NCBI GenBank assembly: GCA_037447655.1
Contig: JBBHKE010001606.1
Coordinates: forward strand, 49,224 to 113,223
DNA: 64,000 nucleotides
Source of the DNA: Zygnema cylindricum
Lineage: Eukaryota > Streptophyta > Zygnematophyceae > Zygnematales > Zygnemataceae
Direction of reading: 5' to 3'
The notes under the pieces were generated by a model. The model made no database searches. It saw only the letters and a list, made by a program, of their open reading frames with translations, and was not told the DNA's origin. The translations under genes and the position numbers were made by a program. Below are positions 21,880-33,065 of the stretch, piece after piece. The first letter of the stretch is position 1; each line of letters begins with the position of its first letter.

Positions 21880-22991
21880 CTACCTTCGTGGAATTTCAAC
21901 CTCATTTTTCGCCTCCAACTCCTCATCCAAAAGGAGCTCATCGTCCTCGTCCTCGGATTCCGCCTCATGTACTTGTGTCAAAAGGGCCTTTTTCTTTCCT
22001 CTTGGGGTACCACCAGTCTCCCCCTCCCTTAATCGAAGCTCGGTTATCTTAGTGCACTCTGCCATATAGTGCCCAGGTTTATTACAAAAATGACATAAAC
22101 CTTTGGGAGCCCTTGGTCCAAACTCGTCGGTCTGATTTTTCTGCTCCCTCTCCCCATAGTTTCCGACCGGTGTCCGAGAATCCTTGATCTTCCAATCGGT
22201 CGCAGTTGCCAAGGCTTGACCACTCTTTCCTCCCCTTTGGATCTCAATCGTATTCTCCCGAACGAGAATCATCCCTACCACTGAGTTCCATATCCACCTT
22301 AAGTCCGGCAAGTCCTGCACACGGTTGACTATGTTCTCGAACTCATCGGGTAACTTCATCAGTAAACAGTTAACCTTTTCTTTTTCACTAAAATCTTTTC
22401 CCGCACTCTCTAGCTCCATGAAGAATGTAGCAAGCTCATTGCAAAAATCCAACATACTTCCCCCTTTGTATACATACTCCTTAACATTCTGATCAACCAA
22501 CTGTTGTTGCTGAATCGTACCACTTCGGTACATCTCTATGAGAGCCATCCAAAGATCGGATGCCCTTTCTACCTGCAAATGAGGACATGCAAGTCCTTGA
22601 GTGAGATGGCGTAGGATGAAGTGCTTTGCCGCCATGTTGTTGAAGTTCAGGTTTCAGTATCATTCTCCTCATTCCTCGGAATAGGTGACATGAATGTCGA
22701 ACCAGTTGCTATTGGTGTGGTCGTCTCCTTCTCCTTTCCTTTGTCCACCACCTCTCCTTCTTTTGTTTCCTCCGTTGAAGGTGGATCCTCTTTTCTAGTG
22801 AATCTACTTCCTCCAAACCCTGGAGGAATTCGAAGACTTGATGGACGCCTCAACCGTCCACTCACTATCCCTCAAAACCTTTTATTGCATAGAGCTCCTA
22901 TCATCATACTTTCCCAGTATATGAAGCCAGTTCCATTAAAGATTGGTACCCTAGAGGGTGGGCCCATAACCTGAAACTGTGAGACCTCCAT
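21880..22991 (-). pseudogene. gag: Copia Gag of A2
   Basis: The frame opens at ATG 22991-22989 inside the LTR and continues through the primer site. A TGA is at codon 32 counted from the primer-site ATG, exactly where A1 and A5 have TAG, and a frameshift lies between 22690 and 22635. The UBN2-type Gag region (LMKLPDEFENIV near 22340) and a CCHC knuckle, CHFCNKPGHYMAEC near 22080, are intact. The end is acidic (EDEDDELLLDEE), leading into protease. Confidence 0.85.
22957..22971 (-). other. Primer-binding site of A2
   Basis: GGTTATGGGCCCACC directly follows the LTR end TTTCA at 22972, 15 nt complementary to the anticodon arm of plant initiator tRNA-Met. Confidence 0.85.
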
Positions 22992-24026
22992 AAGTCCTCA
23001 GAGTGGACAGCTTCCAAGAAGCCTCTAGGATAATCTGACCCCTTTGTGTTTCAGCGAAAACAACTGCCACCCTGGCAGATAAAAACTCTCACCACCTGCA
23101 CCCTTGTAAAGGCAAGACTTCCATGAGTCTATAGCAAAAAGAATCTCTGAATTTGCTCCCCTGAGCAGTAAGTTATGAAGGGTCAAAGTTGACCTTTTGT
23201 ACAGAAGCTCTTTGGGAGAGAGGGTCCTATCTCCTAATTTTTCTAAGTCCTATCTCTCTCACAGACTCTATCTACTGATGTACGGAACCAATCAGGATAC
23301 AGTTCCGTACGCAAAAGTACAGCTGCCGGTGTACTTTATGTACGAACATTGTACGACATGGCCTAAATGTCGACACATGTCATATCTGGATTCGATGCCA
23401 TAATCTCCGGAGATTCCACGATCCAACGTAATTTTGCCACGTGTCATCCGATGTGGCGATGGCCACAAACCGCCGAAATCTTTTTCCGCGATCGCGACGC
23501 TAATTTCTGTCGTCCGATTAAATTCGGATTTAATCGTAGCCGTAATAAATACATCCGCGGTATTCATTTCACTTACGAAATAAATGCTTTGTATTTATTT
23601 CTTGTTCGTACCGGAATCCATACTTTATATATTACCGGATCTATGTATCCCGTAATCTATTACAGTTAAATGATTTAACGTACGTATACATATTTAAATA
23701 AATATCAAACTATGTACAATGTAACACTAATGCTAGACTTAACCGCTAAGGCTACCGGCTACTAACTGTCTGCCGGCCGGTAGGTATAAGGATCAAATCC
23801 TGTGGCCGACATACTCTTTTATATAAATAAACCCCTAACTAATATACATTTTCTGTAAACCTCTTGATAGCCTAGGTAGCCATGGATTTAGCTCCCTCTC
23901 CAATTTCTCAGTGACTGCGACAAGTTTGAGAGTTGGAGAGAGAAGTTAGAGGAAGACTGCCTCGGCTTCTTTCTATATTTCTATTTAGACCTAGAAAATA
24001 CTAAAAATGGACCATTAATTTCTACA
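22972..24026 (-). repeat. A2 5' LTR
   Basis: Sense start TGTAGAAATTAATGG at 24026, end TTTCA at 22972. The right boundary abuts the ATACT duplication and the continuation of LTR B. Hairpin arms at 23771-23778 and 23804-23811, with one mismatch. Confidence 0.88.
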
Positions 24027-24576
24027 ATACTTACAATAGTTTAGGTAGATGGTAGATACCGTACGGCTGGTATGCCTCCGTACATTCAGTAGTGAACTCT
24101 CCGAGTATAACTTGTAGGACTTATAATATTTTGAGATATTTTGATTATCACAGTCAAGTTTATCAAAGCAATGGCAAACTGTTTTTTGTATCTTTGACCT
24201 GTTGGTGTGATCACTCTGTTTTGTGATTTCATGTGAAACTTTGTGGAGGTATTCTATGATATTAAATTTATATGTGTGTGAAGTTTCACTGTATTCCAGT
24301 ATCTCTGTAAGATTCTGTGAGCAGTCTAAGGGGTTAGTTTGTGAAGCTGTCAACTGTTTTTTCTGAAACTCTGGAGCTTATATCGTCTAGATGCATTGGT
24401 GGATTTTCTGTAACTTTGGGAGTTTATAGTGTTTATGGTATACTGCATATTGGTGCAGTTTGAGGTGATTTTGTTTATTGTGGAGTAATCTGTGCTGTCT
24501 GAAACACAATTGTTTTTGAGGTAGTCTGTGGGTGTTTCCGTGAGTAATCCATGGCTGAAATAGGCTATGGACAACA
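24027..24576 (+). repeat. LTR B, 5' copy, right part
   Basis: Resumes after A2 with ATACTTACAATAG, as in the uninterrupted 27972-28055 copy. The end is placed at CAACA (24576), just before AGTTATGGGCCCA, by analogy with A and F elements. The gag ATG (24551) therefore lies 26 nt before the LTR end. Confidence 0.7.
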
Positions 24577-25447
24577 AGTTATGGGCCCACACCCATGGCT
24601 ACCCATATTTGATGGATCAAAATATCACTACTGGAAGGATGCACTCGAGAGCTACTTTGAGATGATGGAGCTAATGGATGTGGTGGACGGTACCTTGGGC
24701 GAAAAATCAAATGGATGGAAAAGAAAAAATCATAAGTGCCTAATGGTTATGAAGAACTCCTTGACTGAGGATTTGGTAATGTCATACCTAAGTTTTAAAA
24801 AGGCATATGAATTATGGAAGTGCTTAGAATGTATGTATGCAAAGACTTCTTTACATCATTGGCTTAGCAGTGTTACCAAAATAGTTAAACACAGGTATGT
24901 AGGAGGTAGGATGGAGAAACACTGTATTGACTTACAAGTATTATTTGCATAAAATGATTTGGCAAGAGGAAACTTTACAGATGCCCAACAAGCTATATTG
25001 TTAATGAGAAGTCTACCTAAAGAATATAAGAGTGCATTAGATCGATTGACTTTAATTGATAAAAGAGATTACAGCTTAACTGTAGCAACACGTGTTGTTC
25101 TAGATGAAAAGGCTAATAGAAAGGTGTTATCAAGTCAGACGAATATAAAGGAATCTAAGTCTTCGTTTCAAAAAATTAAAAAGAATAGCGAGTTTGGAGA
25201 TCGGCCAAAGAATTGTTTTTATTATAATGATTTAGGACATACCTTCAGGGTATGTCCGTCGTATAAAAGTGCATGTGTTATAGGGAATTTCAGAGATAGA
25301 TGGGACAACAATCTAGTTCGACCCTCAACACGAAGAGAATCAAGTGCTTTCGTGAGTGAGAGACAAGACTGGACCAATGACAAAAGGGATACACCGTGTG
25401 TTGACGAATTTATTTACTTACCGACCTTCTATGTTTTTTCGAAATGA
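24551..25447 (+). pseudogene. gag: Copia Gag of element B
   Basis: ATG at 24551 starts within the LTR. The frame reads GQQVMGPHPWLPIFDGSKYHYW (W for the Gag fold), VVDGT, and then a TAA at 24950-24952. It continues in frame with DAQQAILLMRSLPKEYKSAL and a degraded knuckle CFYYNDLGHTFRVC, in which the second Cys is Tyr. Ends with TGA at 25445-25447. The Gag core is well preserved, but the knuckle would not bind zinc normally. Confidence 0.8.
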
Positions 25448-26258
25448 GAAGCAAGAGGTGATAGAAAAAGATTTCGTGTCTGTCCCTTTTCTCGACGACA
25501 GATTGGTGAGTAACAAAGAGTAACAGGAGGAAGAATTTATTGAAGTAAGAAAAAATGGAGGTAGTGAAGGTCAATTGGAAATGGAAGCCGGAAAATTCTT
25601 AAACATAAAGACTAATAAATTTAACCCAGTTTTTAAGGAAGGACCGGGCGAAGATATGAAGAAAATCGAAATTAGGAATGACGTGTATAATGTGGAAACA
25701 GGTGGAAGGAGTTATGTCACCGAAGATAGTGTGGTGAAGGACGAAAGAGAGAAGGACACGATTTTTGTGACCTTATCAGATGACAAATCGGTGAGTGAAA
25801 ATTGCTTACAAGAGAGTTTGTCAACTGAAGTAAGAGGAGTTGAAGGAAGAGATGGACACTTAGAAGCAGAAACCGGAAATAAGGTGGATGTGGAAATTGG
25901 TGAACTAGGAGAAGAAGAAAGAAAAAATGTTCAGAAAATTGGAGTGAGAAAAAAAAATTGTGAGAGTGAAAAATGTAATAGATATGCAAAAGTTAGAAAT
26001 AAATGAAAGGAAAATAGGAAGAAAAGAGTGCAGCTGAAAAGAAGAAGAATCAAAATTAAAATTTCTCACATGAATGAAGTTAATGGGAGTAGCAAATCTA
26101 TGGAGAAAAATATAAAGGTAAAACAGAAAATTAATACTTTTGACATTAAACGAGTAGAAAATTATGACAGAAATGTAAATTGTCAGAAAAGACAAAGGAT
26201 CAAAGGCAGAAGAAAACATGTTCAGAAAGTGATCAAGAGAAGAGAGCAAGAGAAATGA
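25448..26258 (+). CDS. Unfamiliar charged ORF region in place of pol
   Basis: Two frames (25575-26006 and 26028-26258) follow Gag where protease would be expected. The first is acidic, with two related blocks of about 45 residues (DDRLVSNKE...EGQLEMEAG and DDKSVSEN...DGHLEAETG), so it arose by internal duplication. The second is strongly basic (LKRRRIKIKI, RIKGRRKHVQKVIKRREQEK), as in nucleic-acid-binding tails. I recognise no family. TAA at 25522-25524 and TGA at 26004 lie between the pieces, so an intact protein cannot be shown. It could also be a spacer shaped by purine bias alone. Confidence 0.35.
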
Positions 26259-27085
26259 TTTTCAGGAGGACATTTTTGAAGAACGTGAATTTAGAGAAAT
26301 CTTAAATTTGGAAAAACTTTTATTACATGCATGTCTTATAAAGACAACAACTTTTGACATTCGATATTTTTGGTAGGATTTAAGATTTGGTGTTATTCCT
26401 TGTTGAGTTAGTTGAAAAGAAACAAAAAGTTTCATTTATATATTTTTGAAGACGAAGAACGCAGCGAAAGCAGTGGTAAATCATCGGAAGCAGTTCACGT
26501 CGCGAAACAACGACGCAACACAGATTGGAAAGATAGGCGTGGAAGTATTTGTTAGGGGAGGAAGTACAACAATTGTTTGATGAAAGTGTGTAGAAGATAG
26601 ATTTTCGACAAATCTGATAATATGGCAGTGTGACGAATACGAGTGGAAATTCGGATTTACAGGAGAGGTGTTATAGCATTAGTAAAACGACAATTTGGCC
26701 ATTCATGGCATACAGGGAGTTGTAAGAGGATGATATTAATTCTGTATGAATGTGTAGAATCTGCACTGAAACCAAAACAAAGAGGGTACAAAAAGGCAAC
26801 AAAACAATGTATATTCAAAAACAACGGATTTTGCAAGGAGGCAGTTAACGAAAGTCGAATGATGGAAGACATGGAAGGAAGCAGCAAAAACAGTGGTGAC
26901 GTCAGCAGAAGTAGTAAAGTTGTGATTGTTTGTGTAAAGTCTTGAATGTTTAGCAGTGGAGGTTGTGAGAGAAATTTTTTCAAAAGATGAATATTATATA
27001 CATTCTTGCTTTTTGTATGTACGTCTATTGGGGTCTAAATGTTTACAGACATAATGAAGTACTGAGTCTAAAGCTTTAGGGGAGT
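26259..27085 (+). other. Internal region of B, short basic frame only
   Basis: Mostly non-coding. A 100-codon frame at 26643-26945 is Lys/Arg/Ser-rich with a few Cys and no known motif. Nothing else is supported. Confidence 0.35.
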
Positions 27086-27382
27086 GGTGTTTTGAAAGCT
27101 TTAGTCCTCAGTAGATGAGGTTGTGAGGAGAGAGTTGAGAGTAGAATGGAGCAGCTGCTACGGCTGCGATGTCAAAGTAGCGCAGCATGGCAGCATAACT
27201 ATATTACACGCTACATATTGAAGTCAAACTAGGCTGCGGTGTCGAAGTGTTCAAGTAGAGCAACATAGCAATGCACCGTGCATATTGTATACAAACAGGG
27301 TTGCGATGGCAAACTAGCGCAGCATAGCATTTCACGCTGCATATTGTACCCGGGGTGCACCAAACTAAAATTTTCGGGGAAG
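27086..27382 (+). repeat. E-type LTR start and minisatellite before LTR B
   Basis: CTTTAGGGGAGTGG followed by TGTTTTGAAAGC and GAGGTTGTGAGGAGAG mirrors the polypurine tract and LTR start of element E. After about 60 bp this gives way to GCAGCATAGCA-type units like 16740-16950 and to a second polypurine tract (TTTTCGGGGAAG) at the real LTR B start. A mosaic of two families. Confidence 0.5.
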
Positions 27383-28055
27383 TGTTGTTTTGAAAAGTTT
27401 GTTTCGTGCGTACGCGACATTTTGTGCGCTTGTGACAGTGTGTGCGCCATGGAATTAAATGTGGAGGTTCGAATGGATTCATAGATAGGGGGAGCGAATG
27501 AACGAATATAATTTAAGTGACGTAAAAGACTCATTGAGTGACGTGAACAATCATTGACAAATGGACGGCGGATCGCGAAGCGATCTGATGTGGAGTAAAC
27601 GGAATGTTGAAATAGGCTCCGCCCGTACAGCGCAGCTGCGACGCAGACACGACAACGCAGCTGCAGTTATTTTGGATAAATACGCACCGCAGGTACGGAG
27701 CAGCTGCGATGCAGACAAGTCAACGCAGCTGCGGATAATTTGATATGATCCGTACGGGCAAAGCAGCTATCTCACCTGCGGATAATATGAATATTTAGAC
27801 TCTAAGTAATTATATTTGTTTAGTGGTTGCTTAGTGGTAGCTTGGTTTTTGATGTACGAAGATTGTGGAGATATCGGTGTAAAAAATCTGTACAACATAG
27901 GTTTGTCTTTTTGCTAATTAGTTTGTTAGTGTAGATTTGTTCAGTCTGACATACCTCAAACTATTCGGGTATACTTACAATTGTTTAGGTAGATGGTAGA
28001 TACCGTACGGCTGGCATGCCTCCGTACATTGAGTAGTGAACTCTCTGAGTATAAC
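27383..28055 (+). repeat. LTR B, 3' copy, truncated
   Basis: Starts TGTTGTTTTGAAAAG and matches 16965-17539 followed by 24032-24113, with 4 mismatches in the last 80 bases. It ends at 28055 where the D1 LTR begins. Confidence 0.85.
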
Positions 28056-29521
28056 TGTCAAGCTCATGTGCTTCACAGGCACCCCTTTTATCTTACCAAG
28101 GATTCTCGGGCCTTTTTTCCTCTATACGGTCCTTAAAGTACAAGGAAAGGAGCGCAATCAGCGTGACCACATTCTTCTATTTTCCTAACTGAACGGAACG
28201 CACTTTATTTCGCGCCTAACGGAGGCCGGAAGACAAAGTTACTCCGTTCCAAAGATTACCATCCTGTTACATGTGACAAGTTGCCAACTGTCCTATTGGG
28301 GGCTACATTGTGGAACGCCACGTAACTTTTGGGATAGTCTGGTAGATTTTGCTGTTGGCTATCAGTAGGAGGTTAGTTCAGGTCCTCCAGCCGAATAGAG
28401 CATTTATTAATGTGAGTCAAAGTTAGGCGTTTCACGTCAATTTAGAACTTTGTTGCTCAAAATTGTGTCATAGAAAACCACGTGGCTTCTAATCTAGCCG
28501 GAGATAGTCGCCTAACTTTTTGCCCCGAGTGTAGTACCACCTGTTTTGTCTTATGTCCGTACGATAACAATTCCTGGCCGGTGATTGGCTCCTAGTATTG
28601 CTTTGACTTTGGTACTTTCGGTAGACAAACTTGGCTTGTATAAGGCACTTGGGGCCGAAGGAGACAGGTTGTTGTTTCAGTACTGTCTCCTGAGAAAAAC
28701 CATAGAAATTCCAGCAAACTTTCTTGTGGAGAACTTTTGTTTTGCTTCTGCTTGTGACCCTATTGCCATCTTTGTTTGCATCCGTCCTTTGTGGAAATCG
28801 TAGTCCGGTTGGGTGGTTGGCACCGTCTTTCCTGTTTTGGGCGGTTTGGGGACTGGTGTTTGTTGGAAATCAAGAAGGGTCTTGCCGGTTCCGGGTCGCG
28901 GAAACCGAGGAGTTAAGGAGGCCCTACCTGTCCGGGGTTTTCAGGGGGAGATTTTGTCTCCTTTTGGTTGTCCACGTTACGTTTTGGGGGTAGGTTGAGC
29001 TCGCTTGCTATTATTCCACATCCTAACTTTATATCTCTATTTTCTAAAGGCAAGGTGATATTATTAATTCTGAGACAACATTTTTTTATTTCTATTCTTT
29101 CATTTTTTTCTGAGTGGAAGCATCTTGGTTCTCTCTTTGGTAGTCCTTTTTGGGGCTTTGGTCGGGTTTCTTCCGGGGTCGATTACCAGAATCTTTTGTA
29201 CCAGAATAGTGGATTTTGAGAGGATTTTTGTTAGGCTTCCAACAGATAGTCACAAATCAAGGACCAGGCTCCACCTCTAAGGATTCCCTCCTTTCCTCCG
29301 GCCAGGAGGGGAAAGGAGAGGGGGGGGGAGGGGATATCTTTCGCCCTCCCCAAGCACTCATCCCCACCTTTGCAGGCATGCTCACAGGAACAAGGCGGGC
29401 AGCATTGAGCACAAGCATGGTTGTGGGGAGCATTCTCATTCTGGGGAAGGGTGTTTGCATGACTCCAATGCCAATTACCCGGGCAGTGGGCCCTCCTCTG
29501 ATGTTTCCGGCACGCTCGACA
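28056..29521 (+). repeat. Solo LTR of the methyltransferase family (D1)
   Basis: Begins TGTCAAGC and ends GCTCGACA. The first ~1.1 kb matches the reverse complement of 57610 to about 56430, the 5' LTR of D2. Shared blocks include GTTAGTTCAGG, AAAGTTAGGCG, CACTTGGGGCCGAAGGAGACAGG and CAAGGTGATATT. The last ~0.5 kb matches 57720-58256. TAAC flanks both ends (28052-28055, 29522-29525), a likely short target duplication. No internal coding. Confidence 0.75.
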
Positions 29522-29559
29522 TAACTCACTTACAAGCTGGCTTTTTAACTTAGCCGTAG

Positions 29560-29905
29560 AAATCAACCTTAAGATCTAATTCGAGAAACTTAACATTGAA
29601 CTTAGATGTAAATTAAAGAACGACTTGAAATTGAAACAAACGAAACTAGTATAAATACTCAACGGAAAACTTAACTCGGATGAGAAGAAACGAAATAAAC
29701 CATTTGCAGGAAACAAAACGTACACGCCCAAAATTACCAATGAAACTAAATGAAACAAAATGCGTGAAATGACGCTTGACAAGAATGAACCACACTATCT
29801 ACAAACCAACAATACTAGATTGACATTGACATTTGTTTAAACATTGTTAACTATTCACAAACCAGCAATACTAGATTGACATTTATATTGACATTGGTTT
29901 AAACA
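29560..29905 (-). repeat. Diverged single arm of the palindromic repeat
   Basis: GATGAAACTAAATGA-type sequence, then CCACACTAT(C/T)TACAAA(C/T)CAACA, matches 46330-46430 in the 1.6-kb palindrome. A short direct duplication (AACCA(A/G)CAATACTAGATTGACAT) occurs at about 29817 and 29864. Confidence 0.45.
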
Positions 29906-31005
29906 TTAGGAATCTTAACAAGTATCACAACAACTATGTTATTTTTTCAGCACTTTAACGTAAAGCAATTTTTGAGACTCCATCTTGTAGCTCTTGTGTC
30001 CAATGTGGTTGAACTTTGACATGCTGTAAGAGTGTGATAGAAGCGGGACTGTGGTCAAGTGTCAAAGTCTAGTGAATTAAAGATTAGCCAAAAGATTTGA
30101 CTTACACACCGTATGATGACATGTCGTTTGATCACAAAGAATGTTTTTCAAAAGTAATGTTCAATCCAAATGGATCAAAAGAGATCATTAGCTCGATCGA
30201 GTGATTGAAATAATGACATTGTACGAAGGTATGCATTCCCTTCATTTAATGCAGCTTTGCTACCACAAGAGAAAAATACATTATGTGGTCACCCTTACGT
30301 CACGTGTGTCTACACAATGATAACCCTAAAATTTTGGCAATTTTTTGACATTCGTCACAAATAGCGAATGCGCACTTGAATATTTTCGAAGGACCCAAAA
30401 CCCCTCAATACCAGCGGGTACAAGTGTTGTTTGTTGGTGATCCTTTACCCATAACCGATATATAGTTTTTGGGGTCTGCCATAATTTATACATCACCATA
30501 TATATCGTTTATCATACAAAACGGCAATATAAGATAAATGACAGTTGCCAAAACCCGATGTATGTTAGGTTATGTTGTTTTTGATGTGAAATTTGTAGTT
30601 CTTTCAGCGGAGATGTCGTGGGACCGCTCTGGGCGCTTTGATTGTGCCAAGTGGCGAATGAATCTGTGACGCGAGTCTTCAGTTTGTAAGTCTTCTCTAG
30701 CACACGGTAGACGGTTACGCATGGCAAATCATTATTTGCAATTTGTACACACGCAGGCATTTAGCCGTAGTACAAACAAGTATAGCCTATTTTACTTTAA
30801 GTGAGTCATTCTATAGTATCGAATCGGAACAACCAATTTTGGTTTTTTAGAACTGGCACTGCCTGTTCGAGTAGAATGGACAATATTTAGAGCACACTGC
30901 TTTTTTGATTGATATTTTATTTCAGTTTCAGGTTCATAAAACCTCTCTTCTCTGTTCAAAATGATACGCATAGACAATTTATTCCTCTCAAAAACTAGTA
31001 AAACT
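29906..31005. other. No gene seen
   Basis: AT-rich sequence with only short frames. No repeat partner in the window was recognised. Confidence 0.5.
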
Positions 31006-31230
31006 GTCAAAAATTTGCAAAATCTGGGGGTCAATGTAGGAGCATCCCATGACACGGTTAAGTGAGCCTCGAATCTAGGTGTCAATGTGGGGGCATCTAA
31101 TAATAAGGAAAAGCGAGCCCACTAGATAACTAAAGAGAGACTTTAGTGTGGTAACCACTGCGCCACCACCCCAGACCGAAATTGACAGGTCAATGTGTTA
31201 ACATATCAAGTGTCAGCGAAACTGTCCATA
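31006..31230 (-). repeat. tRNA-derived SINE-like unit, copy 1
   Basis: The minus strand contains GGTGGCGCAGTGGTTAC, a tRNA A-box-like block, and GATTCGAGGC some 70 nt later, which resembles a B box. The same order of blocks occurs at 31356-31535, so this is a repeated unit. Confidence 0.5.
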
Positions 31231-31355
31231 CTGTAATCATCGAGTGTGGGCGAAACCACATCCCAATATTAAAAGACACCTCTTGTCGATTTCAACACCA
31301 CCTCGCAAGAGGTAACTGGTCAAGATTCACGATTCCGGTGGCTTTGATGACATGT

Positions 31356-31535
31356 AAAGATTCGCAAAATTTGGGAGTCAATGTGGAAGAATCCCGGGAA
31401 AGGGAAAAGTGAGCCAGCTAAGGCCTAAATCTGGGACCTTTGAAGAGAGACTTCAGTGCGCTAACCACTGAGTTACTAGACTCGATACCGGAATTGGAAT
31501 GTCCATATTGTAATATATCAAGTGTGGGCAAAACA
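31356..31535 (-). repeat. tRNA-derived SINE-like unit, copy 2
   Basis: The minus strand has TAACTCAGTGGTTAGCGCAC, very close to the canonical tRNA D-arm (A box), then AAAGGTCCCAGATT, a decayed B-box region. The flanks (CATTGACTCCCAAATTTTGC and TTGATATATTACAATATGG-like) match copy 1. No poly(A) tail was identified. Confidence 0.5.
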
Positions 31536-32040
31536 ACACCAAGTATTGAACGGCACATCTTGCTGATTTCAGCAGAAACGCTAAGAATCTAGCCTTAAAA
31601 GCTAAAACCTGACAAAAAACCTAAAACATTTAAAAAACATTAGGAAACCCTACAAAACCTTAGAAACCTTAAAATACTCTTAAAAAAGAGGCTAAAAACA
31701 AAATTATATGTCAAGTACTCATTTCGGTTGAAAACCGTGAAAAAAACAGAAAAAAAAGATGTGTAGTTCTTTTCGCCTTTATAAAATATATAAACTGGCA
31801 ATATAGCATACCGAAAAATAGAGAACACCCTATCAATTGTCGATTATTGTATAGGTACCGCATTGGATTGTATTACTAAAATTTCACTAATTTCACTATT
31901 TATTTTTCTAATACGATATGTAAAACTACATTACTCCATAAAAAATTAAGGGTTTATGAACACTTATAGTCGAAATACATTTGTGGTTTAGTACCGATAT
32001 GACCGGCTACCTAGACCGATCTGTGTCATGTAGCGTGACG
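31536..32040. other. No gene seen
   Basis: AT-rich. Includes a degenerate AAACCTTAAAAA-type purine-rich patch at 31590-31690. No coding support. Confidence 0.5.
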
Positions 32041-32059
32041 ATGAACCTCTTATGGCAAT

Positions 32060-32170
32060 TTTTTCGTATGGTAACAAAGGTACATGTAAATGTTTACTGT
32101 ATAAGATTTTTCGTATGGTAACAAAGGTACATGTAAATGTTTACTGTATAAGATTTTTCGTATGGTACCA
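32060..32170. repeat. 47-bp tandem repeat, about 2.3 units
   Basis: TTCGTATGGTAACAAAGG and its continuation repeat with the C of TTCG at 32065, 32112 and 32159. Confidence 0.9.
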
Positions 32171-32256
32171 AAAGTAGGGTACCTTTGTAATGTATCCAAA
32201 GTCGTACAGTTCAATCGTTTGATCAACTTTTGATCAATAGTGTAACGACTTAACGC

Positions 32257-32306
32257 TACACCGTGTATCGCTATTAGTGTTAACACAAAAAGCGATTCAC
32301 GGTGTA
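32257..32306. mobile_element. Minimal MITE: two TIRs back to back
   Basis: TACACCGTGTATCGCTATTAG is followed within a few bases by AAGCGATTCACGGTGTA, the inverted terminal motif of the MITEs at 44707-47953. It looks like a copy reduced to its two ends. Confidence 0.5.
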
Positions 32307-32309
32307 GTG

Positions 32310-33060
32310 TAATAAGTGATTACAGTAAGAATTTGTTTGAAAATGTTCTCCAGGAACTCTGAGCCTATAGAAGTCTTGTTTGGGTTTGTACTTAAGGTTT
32401 TTGTTTCTCTGCCGTATAAATTCAATCCATTTTCTCCAAACGCGCGATTAGAATTGCATAAAGTAGATGTTTTATATTTTCCATCATATATAATATAAAA
32501 AAAATATAAACTTCTGATGCTAGTGTTGAATACGAGACGAATAGGGTTTTGCATTTGCCGAATATTCTTTTGCGAATCTGTCCAAATGGAGGATATTCTT
32601 AAAACAAATGCGGTGATTCTGAAAATAGCTGATGTAGTCTTGTTTCGACACAACTTGATTTTGGTTGTTGGCATAGAATATGAAAATAACGAGGTATGTT
32701 AAATGACATCTATTACAGGTCTTTGCTACACTAACATGAATGTCATATGTTTTTCCTCTCCATGTCATGTCACAAATCACGTTTAGTCCACAATAATTCC
32801 TGTGCGTCTGTCCCATTCAATGTTCACCAATGGCAATGTGCAACATTATTCGTGTTCATGTTGGTGAATTTCCTTTTCATTATTAGTAAACCCTTGGTAA
32901 TGAGTTCCTTCCAACACAAGTTTAACATCAACATTATGTTAGGATACAATGTTTGAGTAAGGGATTGAGATAATATAGTATTATTTTCTTGAGTTTTCAA
33001 TTTGCCTCTATCTTGGATTATGAGTTTTCAATGTGTTTGTAATGTTTATGTGTCTGTAAA
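32310..33060. other. No gene seen
   Basis: AT-rich sequence with frames of up to 125 codons on the minus strand (32297-32674) that lack any recognisable motif and overlap other frames. Not called as genes. Confidence 0.45.
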
Positions 33061-33065
33061 AGGGT

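Larger units (their letters stand above)
17540..24026 (-). mobile_element. Nearly full-length copia element A2
   Basis: LTRs 17540-18595 and 22972-24026 (plus-strand ends TGAAAC and TCTACA) surround gag, protease, integrase, RT and RNase H in copia order on the minus strand. Target duplication ATACT is at 17535-17539 and 24027-24031, inside LTR B. The LTRs differ at several percent of positions by eye, and the coding region has a few stops and shifts, so this is an older, inactive copy. Confidence 0.9.
16965..28055 (+). mobile_element. Copia element B, pol-less, hosting nested A2
   Basis: 5' LTR 16965-17539, resuming after the nested A2 element at 24027-24576; internal region 24577-27382; 3' LTR 27383-28055, cut off by a D-family solo LTR. 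Internally it encodes Gag and then unfamiliar charged ORFs, with no protease, integrase or RT recognisable. It is thus a non-autonomous member that would borrow replication proteins. Confidence 0.75.

Noticed and set aside
28585-29219. Plus-strand frames with hydrophobic stretches
   Set aside because: They lie in the D1 LTR and are not conserved in the D2 or D3 copies.
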